Origin: Polychytrium aggregatum
Taxonomy: Eukaryota; Chytridiomycota; Chytridiomycetes; Polychytriales
Length of the DNA: 64,000 nt
Assembly: GCF_025602895.1 (NCBI RefSeq)
Contig: NW_026516307.1
Coordinates: forward strand, 1 to 64,000
Direction of reading: 5' to 3'
In this document: positions 57,166 through 64,000 of the stretch, in pieces
Position numbering within the stretch: position 1 is the stretch's first letter
Layout of the letters: every line of letters starts with the position of its first letter
Translations under genes and position numbers: made by a program
The notes under the pieces: model-generated
What the model was told of the DNA's origin: nothing
Seen by the model: only the letters and a program-made list of their open reading frames with translations
The model's database searches: none

Positions 57166-58851
57166 CTACTCCTGGTAGATGACGATGAGTCCAGGATGGA
57201 ACTGGCGCACCGCATCGATGACTCCCTGGACGTATTCATTCGTCGCCGTTTTCGCGTCGACTGCGATCGTTTCCAGCTCAGGAAGCCCCGAGAACGAAAT
57301 GCAGTTTAGCAATTTCGGCGTTATGGACGGCGGAAGCTCCAATCTCTTCAGGTCCGAGAGCTGTTTTGGGAAGTTCCGGAATGACTTGATTTTGGTGCAC
57401 TTGAGGAACCCAAAGCACTCGATGTTGCTCACAACGGGCGGGAACCCGTGCAGATTCTTGAGCCCTGGGGGGAATATCAATTTGGAGATCCGCCCGCTGA
57501 AGGTTCGCGGCCAGCCGCTCATGTCGTGCATCTCGGTGCACACGGACATGTCCAGGCACTGGATCCAGTTTGTGATTCCGGGAAACCCGTCCATGCTTGT
57601 CAGAGAGGATGGCAGCGTGATCTTCTCGAGAGATCCCATCATTATCGGAAGACCTTGCAGATTGGTGAGCTGTTTGACGTGTCGCATCAGCAGGCTCGTG
57701 AGTAGAGGAACGTTAGGCGGAAATCCAAAGAGATTCGTGACGTTGGGGGGAATATTGAAGGTTTCCAGGCACCAGAAGCTTGCAGGCAGCCCCATAAGGG
57801 ATGTCACTCGAGCGCAGTGATCGGTGTGGAGGCGCTTGAGTTGTCTCATGGATGCCGGAAATCCAACGAACGACTCGACACACTCTGGAAGCTTGAGGAC
57901 CTCGAGAGCCGGCATGGAGGGAAAGTCGCCCCAGTCCCACACATGGCCCTGCGAGTCGTTTGTGATGGCGCTGAGGGTTAGGACCCGACTCATGCGTCGT
58001 GGCCATCCGACAATGGACGAGAACGTGCAGTTGCCCAACGAAATGCTCTGGACTAGATCGTTCTCGAGGAGGAATCGCTCAAAGGGCAGCAGGCGGAGCA
58101 GCTGCGACTGGATAAAGAGCGGGTGGCGCTTGGGACGGACGATAAGCAGGGTGACGGGTCTTTCGGGGCCTATATCGTCGAGCAGGCGGGCGCTGTCGAG
58201 GAACGAGAATGTGGTTTTTGGTCGAGCCTCGAGCGAGGCAAGACTGGGAAGGTTCAAGGACGCACTTGCGAATCGGCTCGGCATGGCGTTCTTCTCCTTG
58301 CAAATTCTCTGGACTCGGAGCCGCATGGCGTTGTTCAAGCATAGAGCATCCCACATCTTGAGCTCGGTCTGGTGTGCGGCCAGGGAGGGCGGATACGGAT
58401 AGCCGTCCTGGTCCCGCTGCCGACTCAAGAAGCAAACGAGGCCCTTGAGTATCTCCACCTCGGTGGAGACTGGAAGCCCGAGGCCGCGGAGACAGCCGGG
58501 CGCGAGGGCCATCGAGCGACACAGAGCCGGAATCCAGGGCGACCTGTCGGTGGCCTCAAAGAGCAAGTGCAGAGCCTTCGAGAGTCGGGAGAGTCGGGAG
58601 AGGGAGACCAGGTCAAGACGGCCGAGGATGCCCTCTCGAACAGTACTTTCGAAGCCCGGGTTGCAGAGCACCTGGACGAGGCCACCGGCTCTGCCCAAGG
58701 CCGACGTTGCAGGCTCGCTGGTCTCGGAGGCAGCATACGGGAGCGGGGTCTCGCCGGACATGGACAGGAATTCAGCCTCATAGTCTCTATCAAGGTATTC
58801 CTCGGCTCCGATGCCGGGTTCATCATCGCTGATATATGGCGAATACTCCAT
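57166..58851 (-). CDS. F-box-like / leucine-rich-repeat protein
   Basis: Single exon, 561 aa from ATG 58851 (MEYSPYISDDEPGIG); the frame also allows a start at 58935. The acidic N-terminus is followed by EGILGRLDLVSLSRLSRLSKALHLLF (about 75-100), an F-box-like helical signature. From about residue 270 a series of 22-24-residue leucine-rich units carries a conserved (G/N)(F/L/W)P, for example SFVGFPASMRQLKRL, SLMGLPASFWCLETF, NLFGFPPNVPLLTSL, NLQGLPIMMGSLEKI, SMDGFPGITNWIQCL and NLHGFPPVVSNIECF. F-box/LRR proteins recruit substrates to SCF ubiquitin ligases, but F-box identity here is weak and the function could be other scaffolding. LRRs are confident. Confidence 0.65.
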   Translation of the reverse strand: MEYSPYISDDEPGIGAEEYLDRDYEAEFLSMSGETPLPYAASETSEPATSALGRAGGLVQVLCNPGFESTVREGILGRLDLVSLSRLSRLSKALHLLFEATDRSPWIPALCRSMALAPGCLRGLGLPVSTEVEILKGLVCFLSRQRDQDGYPYPPSLAAHQTELKMWDALCLNNAMRLRVQRICKEKNAMPSRFASASLNLPSLASLEARPKTTFSFLDSARLLDDIGPERPVTLLIVRPKRHPLFIQSQLLRLLPFERFLLENDLVQSISLGNCTFSSIVGWPRRMSRVLTLSAITNDSQGHVWDWGDFPSMPALEVLKLPECVESFVGFPASMRQLKRLHTDHCARVTSLMGLPASFWCLETFNIPPNVTNLFGFPPNVPLLTSLLMRHVKQLTNLQGLPIMMGSLEKITLPSSLTSMDGFPGITNWIQCLDMSVCTEMHDMSGWPRTFSGRISKLIFPPGLKNLHGFPPVVSNIECFGFLKCTKIKSFRNFPKQLSDLKRLELPPSITPKLLNCISFSGLPELETIAVDAKTATNEYVQGVIDAVRQFHPGLIVIYQE

Positions 58852-59694
58852 AGCGATCGAGGACGCGGGAGGGGCTTGCACGAAGAGCAACGGCAAGTGC
58901 GTCCAAGGCCAAGATGGAGAAATAGAAATACGCACCGGTGGCGGCTTCTGCGGGAGGTGGCGAGCGACGCAACATGGCAGCGGGCTGGTTCGACAGCGGG
59001 TGTTGCTCCACAGGAACGATGAGTGCTGGTGTGGCCAAGCAGAGCCGCAAAGCTCCGGGCGAGGCGGGCTGATGCGGCTGGAGGACCGTCCCGCTCATAT
59101 TCCCTTCCCTTCCTCGGCCTCCGATTGCCCAACACCCCCCCCCACATGGTGCTCATGGCAGATCGCGTGGGGCAAGGTGGATCGCCGCTTTCCCCATGAT
59201 CAAGATCTGTTCGAGTCCTTCAAAACACTCTGCGAATAGGGCACGTCGCATGAGCGATCTGCGAGACTCGGTGTTCATCTTGGTGGCATATTTATGGGCG
59301 GATCGTCGAAACAGCATCATGCCATCAATCCGCCCAAGATAGAGCAACCGTTGTAACTTGGAGGAGAAGGAGACGAACGGCGGTGTCGGGTTTTTGTACC
59401 TCGGCGGCGTGGCGCAGGGCGATCATGCGCAGCCACTCACGTGGCGGGGCGGCGTTTGACACCCACAGAGCAGCCACACAGCAAACGGCCGTGGATGATG
59501 GAGGCGCTTGAATTCCACCGAAAACAGGAGAATGTGCTATTTCGTCGCGCGAGCGATGTATATGGGCATGATACAGATCAGGATGGCGCCCGCATTGGAT
59601 GCCCGAAACGACGAGCTCGGCGCTCGTCCCAAATCCTGGCGAGGCTGTACGATGCTGCGGGACTCGGATTGACGGTTCTCCGGGGGGGGGTCCC
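58852..59694. other. Intergenic region upstream of the F-box-like gene
   Basis: About 840 bases between the F-box-like start and the PPCDC stop, both on the minus strand. G/C homopolymers at 59680-59690 and 59140-59148. No credible gene. Confidence 0.45.
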
Positions 59695-61665
59695 TCAGCC
59701 TTCCAAGATCTCGTAGATTCTCTGGGCGACTCTGTCGACGTTTTCCATCGCACCGATGCCTAGAACAGCACGTTTCGACCCAGGCAGATCAGCAAGTGAC
59801 GAGGAACGCGCGGCCTCGCGACACAATCAAGCAGCAACGGCAGCGGCCTAAACGACGTAAGCCGCAACGAATGCGACATCCAAACTGGCGAGCGAAGCGA
59901 CTCTCACCTGTATCGCCACACGCCAGAGTCTTGGTAATCGGTGGAATAATGATGTAGCTTGCTTCGGCTGCGAGAACATCCAGATGCTTTTGAGTGAACG
60001 GATGAGTCCACATGTGGGTGTTCATAGCCGGACAAACCACCACCGGTCGACTGGGATCCCAGGCTCGCAAAGTGCATGTCTACGATGGAAGGACAGTGGA
60101 TCGTCAGCGGTGTAGTGCGTTCAAACGGCCGCCAAACTCCAACGACAAAGTAGCTCAGAAGCTGTCCGCGCCGGTCGACGATGGGTCTCCAGAGCACGAC
60201 CAACCGGCAAACAGGGGTTGCGGCCTGTCAAGACGCGCTTGGCTGTTCGAAAATGAGCCGGCCCACTCACCAGCAGATTGTCGCATATTCCAGCCGCCAG
60301 TTTGGCAAGGGTGTTGGCATCCAGCGGGGCCACAACCATGATGTCGGCCCAGTTCCGAAGTTCAATGTGCAACACGGGGTCGCCCATCTGACTCCACGCC
60401 TGCTCCAGTGTGGGAGTGGCAAAGAGAGTAACGAGTAAACAGAATCAGAGACAGGAAATCAGCTGCGGCGGCAGGGCAAGGCGGGGCGATGGCGACATAC
60501 ATTCCATTCATCCACATCGGTCACCACAGGGACAGAGATGTCTTCTTTTTTGAAGAAATGGAGCGACGGAGTGGTGGCCACGACCCGGATTTCAACAAAG
60601 TCCTGGGGGCCAGCAAATTTGGAAAGAGTCAGCGTCATGGCACTGCAACCGTGCAATCGCTGAGGCTTCCAAGCAGAGCGAGATGCAGTCCAGGCGCTGC
60701 TCGAACACTGGAGCTGGTCGCAGCACGGCAGCCGCCAACAGGCCCTGTTCGCACTGCAACTCACGCCAAAGATTTTCCGCAGCTCGTTGATCAGCATGGG
60801 CAACTTGACGGATGCCACGGAGCCTGTGGTGCCGATTAGGATCCTCTTCTTCTGTAGCATCGGCACCGAAGACAGCCCCAGCGGCTCAGGGCGTATGATG
60901 GAAAGCATCAGGGGCTTGGCCGGGCGCATGGGGTTGAGGGTGCGCTGATAACGCACGTTCGGAGGCGGATCGTGGTTGTGCTGGCCGCTGTGGATATAGT
61001 TGTAGGATCCGTCGGCCTCGACCCGGTGGATTTGCCGTGCGGGACACTCTTTGATGGTCAGGACGCCGCTGCATCCGTGGGTCGTGCATTTTCTGGAATT
61101 GCCATGCGACAAAACAAAGGCAGATATGAGAAGCGAGACGCGGGATCCGTGCTGGTGCCGAATGCAAGCCAAATGCATCTGTTGGCCGGAGCATAGAACA
61201 GGGGAATGCTGGTGGGCGACGCTCGGTGGGACGCTCGGTGGGCGGCAAAGGGTGATGGCGGCTCGATCTCAAAGGGCCGGCCGAGACTTGCTTTGTGCTG
61301 TCGGACGAGCCGTTGTTGGTATGGTTGACGATCTTGCGCAGAGCGCCACAGTCGCTGCAGACCATGACGCCGAGGCACTTTGCGTTCTTAACATAGGTGC
61401 CCGATTTGCGGGTGTTTGTCTTGGTGACCCTCCATTGCCACTGCGAGTGGTTGCAGTTGGGCGGCACGGAGCTGAAATGCAGCTGGATGTCGCCGTTGGG
61501 CAGGAGCGGGAACTCGGGGTCGCCAGCGGCCGCCGGAGCCGGCAGGATGTCCTGCAGCGAGCCGGTGGCCGACGAGATGATCGGCAGCGACTGGGCTGTG
61601 GAATGGTGCAGGGCCAGGCCAGTGGCATGGTCATGCTGGGCGTGGAAGGCCATCGGGTGGTTCAT
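59695..61665 (-). CDS. PPCDC: GCM-type zinc finger fused to phosphopantothenoylcysteine decarboxylase
   Basis: The C-terminal half decarboxylates 4'-phosphopantothenoylcysteine in CoA synthesis (FMN-dependent HFCD family; Hal3-like). Exons (minus) 61665-61292, 61092-60765, 60602-60501, 60399-60271, 60079-59908 and 59759-59695 join in phase to 389 aa. Residues 75-166 match a GCM-type fold: WQWRVTKTN, KCLGVMVCSDCG (C97, C103, C106), C127, C132, C141, and GQHNHD (H163, H165). That gives eight potential ligands for two zinc ions. Residues 207-389 are PPCDC: KKRILIGTTGSVASVKLP, EIRVVATTPSLHFF, ADIMVVAPLDANTLAKLAAG, RPVVVCPAMNTHMWTHP (substrate-clamp PAMN) and ACGDTGIGAME (active-site Cys). The two halves share one exon with no stop between. 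Intron 1 uses GC-AG (AA|GCAAGT). Size and motifs of the PPCDC part are normal. Confidence 0.88.
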
Positions 61666-61937
61666 TGCTGGGCCGGGCAAGCTGCAGGCTGGCCAGATGG
61701 GATGTGGTCGGTGGGCAAGAAAGGGCGAAAGTGGCCAGACTGTCGCCAGCCGCCAAGAGCCGGGAGGTGGCCGGCTGGCGCGTGGCCGGCCACCATGCGG
61801 CTGGGCTGCGCACGATCTGCGGGCCAATGATCTGGCGAATGATCTGGCGAATGATCTGGCGAACAGTCCGGTCAATGACCTGGCCAGCCCCAATCCACCA
61901 CCCAGCCATCCTCTCCTTCCATCCAGCCCTCTGCACC
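61666..61937. promoter_or_regulatory. Short divergent promoter between PPCDC fusion and pICln
   Basis: 272 bp between two divergent ATGs. It contains a 12-bp array (GATCTGGCGAAT, about four units) at 61812-61880. Confidence 0.6.
61812..61880. repeat. 12-bp GATCTGGCGAAT array
   Basis: Two perfect and two to three diverged GATCTGGCGAAT units within the PPCDC/pICln spacer. Confidence 0.85.
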
Positions 61938-63276
61938 ATGCCCATCCAGATCTACCAAGGCCTGCCCGAGCTCTTCTCGTCATCGAACCCGCTCAAGCGG
62001 GACTTTGATCCTTCTGTTCCGCAGCCCATCATCCGCTTCCACCACAAGAACGTCCGTCTCGCCTTCAACCCCGACCCTCCAGCGCTCTCGCTCGACACTT
62101 CCAAGAAGGGCGATCTCTATGTCGTCGAATCGTACGTTCACACACTTGTTCCACCGACCCTGCTTCTGCTCCGCACAGGAGCCCCATGATATGCGAAATG
62201 TCCTTGATAGCATAGTCGAAGCTGACCCTGCACACACTCTGTTCTGCTCCCGGATCCACAGCGAGCTGATCTGGCACGACCCCGAGAGCTCCACCTCGAT
62301 CGCCATTGACTATCCCTCGATCCTGGTGCATGCACTCTCCCGCTCCGGCGATCGAGTGGATTCGTCGCCGTGCATCTACTGCCAGCTCGATGGCGCCGAG
62401 GTCGTCGATGCCGCCGGCTATCGCATTCCCACCATCCTTCCGTTCAAAGAAGTCGAAGAGTCTGCCGATCTCGACACCGCCGCCTCTGCCCAAGCGATGC
62501 AGGTCGAACCCAGCCACGGCAACAACGCCAATGACGATGATGCTGACGAAGAGGCTGGCGAGGAAGCCGGCGACGATGACGAGTACGAAGACATGCACGA
62601 TATGCCGTGCTTCGAGCTGAGACTGATTCCCGACGATGCTACTGCACGTAAGCCAAACTCCGTGCCGCCCAGGCCGCCATTGTTTCCGTTTCAAATTACT
62701 TGCCTCGAAGGGCTCCTGTGGCACTCTGCGGATATTACTGACCTCACTGTCACCCCCCCCCGGCGGCTCTTGACTGACACTGTCTCCCGTGCCAGTTGAT
62801 AGCATCTATCTTGCGCTCTCTGAGTGTGCGTCACTTCATCCTGACAAGAACGCCGAAGAGGACGGAGATGAGGATGAGGGCGAAGGTGAGATCGATCGTG
62901 CTGACCGGCCGAGGCGGTGTCGATCGTGGACTAACTTTGTCGCTGCACAGACGGGGACGGCTGGATCTATGGTCCGAGTGATGATATCGAGCTCAGCGAG
63001 GTGGGCGAGGTAAGCGCACACCGATAACCACGAACCTGGTCACCCTCTCGCCCGAATGTGCATCGCCTTTGCGTCCGCCTCGAGACCAAACCGATCGAGC
63101 AATGCCACCGTCCGGGTGGATGTATCCTATGGCTAAGCTGTTCGTCTTCACCCACTAACCAGGCTGCCATGCGCCATATCGAGGCGGTCTTCGATGTCCA
63201 ACCCCGCAAGAAGGGCAAGCTCGATCACGAAAACCAGTTCGACGATGCTGACGGCGACGCCGATCCCAGTCGCTGA
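61938..63276 (+). CDS. CLNS1A: pICln, methylosome/snRNP assembly chaperone
   Basis: pICln binds Sm proteins and PRMT5 and organises them for methylation and snRNP assembly. Exons 61938-62131, 62262-62647, 62796-62885, 62951-63009 and 63163-63276 join in phase to 280 aa. A PH-like domain opens the protein: LSLDTSKKGDLYVVESELIWHD, SIAIDYPSILVHALSR and SPCIYCQLDG. An acidic insert follows (DDDADEEAGEEAGDDDEYED), then CFELRLIPDDATALDSIYLALSECASLHPD, a second acidic segment, and a C-terminus with DGDGWIYGPSDDIELSEVGE and MRHIEAVFDVQPRKKGKLDHENQFDDAD. All are standard for pICln, and the C-terminal acidic region is the Sm/PRMT5 contact in relatives. Start chosen at MPIQIYQGLPELF. Confidence 0.93.
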
Positions 63277-64000
63277 TTGTGCGCTTGCATCCGCGAATGA
63301 AAAGAAGCGACCGTCGCTCAACTTGTGCATGGGCTTTTGTACCGGCCACGCACTTCGCAAGCAATCGGGGATCCCGCACCTCACAACGCTACTGCCCTTG
63401 CGAGGATGCTTATGGTCTTCTGGCGTGGCCATTCGCTGCAGCTCCCAAGCGCCACCCGACGCTCGAATATGCGAGCAAGGTGTTTGGCTCAATCAGTTTC
63501 AAACAATAAAGCCATCGTCATATCCGCCCACGCGCCAAAAGAAAATCAGGACATCTCGACTCCGAGATCCAAGCGATGCTCCGATGCCGCTTTCCGGCCT
63601 TGCATATTGTCGTCACATCCATCACATCCATCACACCCATCTCTGCGTTGCGGCGACGCGGCAATCAAGTACGCTGATTGAATTGTCAAAATCGCACATG
63701 TATTTGAAGAACTGAGACCATCGAGTTCGATCAAATCGGTCGCTTTTGTGTGTTGAAGCCGAGAGAATTTTGTGAGGCCGCTAAGCGCAAGAGCAATGGA
63801 CTACAAAAGACAGTGCCGGCTTGAAGAATCAAAAGAGAAGAAGAAGAGTAGGAGAAGGAAGCGGAAGGTAGGCCGAAGGTGGAACCACCCGAGTCACAGC
63901 TGGCGGGCTAGCGACGGACTGGACATTGAAATGGTCCCAGAGGGGTTTGGCATCTTCAACTACTGGACTCGTCTCTCGACCAAGACATCGACGCCGTCCT
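63277..64000. other. Right-end region without a recognised gene
   Basis: About 720 bases after pICln. It contains a CATCACATCCATCACACCC run near 63615, an A/G-rich stretch AAAGAGAAGAAGAAGAGTAGG at 63830-63855, and at the extreme right an open minus-strand frame. No family is recognisable. A gene may start beyond the edge. Confidence 0.4.

Noticed and set aside
1-64000. CRISPR array, transposase or intact transposon
   Set aside because: All direct repeats are short tandem arrays without spacers. No transposase, integrase or reverse-transcriptase motif, and no long terminal repeats, were found.

Overview
This is a gene-dense, intron-rich nuclear window from a fungus. Introns are short (about 60-200 nt, GT-AG, with two probable GC-AG). 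The gene set is clearly fungal: RTT109, AFI1/SPA-DENN, BIO2 with a fused BIO3-BIO1, ECM4-type GST, PMC1-type Ca2+-ATPase and a P4 flippase. Two things point to a zoosporic, chytrid-like lineage rather than Dikarya: a likely centriolar SAS-6-related protein, and a GCM-type zinc finger. That placement is inference.

Layout, left to right. 1-2565 (-): NRPS-like/acyl-CoA-synthetase adenylation protein, cut by the left edge. 3257-5200 (-): unknown multipass membrane protein. 5376-5832: broken duplicate of the 3' part of a gene that sits intact at 42.6-43.3 kb. 7005-10820 (+): Argonaute, five exons, 891 aa. 11304-15353 (-): protein with two SAS-6-head-like domains. 15532-16987 (+): SET/MYND methyltransferase. 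17475-24059 (-): Afi1-type DENN protein. 24682-26327 (+): glutathionyl-hydroquinone reductase. 26956-28067 (+): universal stress protein. 28977-32292 (-): MFS transporter. 33026-39957 (-): P4-ATPase. 41059-42471 (+): RTT109. 42652-about 43500 (-): single-TM protein, the parent of the duplicate. 44162-46531 (-) and 47667-51183 (+): divergent biotin genes. 51614-56216 (-): PMCA. 57166-58851 (-): F-box-like/LRR protein. 59695-61665 (-): GCM zinc finger fused to phosphopantothenoylcysteine decarboxylase. 61938-63276 (+): pICln. I recognise no gene after 63276.

Functional links: BIO2 and BIO3-BIO1 together encode the last three steps of biotin synthesis from one 1.1-kb divergent spacer. Argonaute, SET protein, RTT109 and pICln are separate RNA/chromatin factors, not an operon-like unit. 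The two P-type ATPases and Afi1 act on membranes and vesicle traffic.

The most notable items are the GCM-PPCDC fusion, the double SAS-6-head-like protein, the Glu-to-Asp change at the Argonaute glutamate finger, the gene-fragment duplication with a 156-bp microhomology-bounded deletion, and hexanucleotide microsatellites inside introns close to splice acceptors. Splice sites were assigned by eye from consensus and reading-phase continuity; no transcript or database evidence was available.
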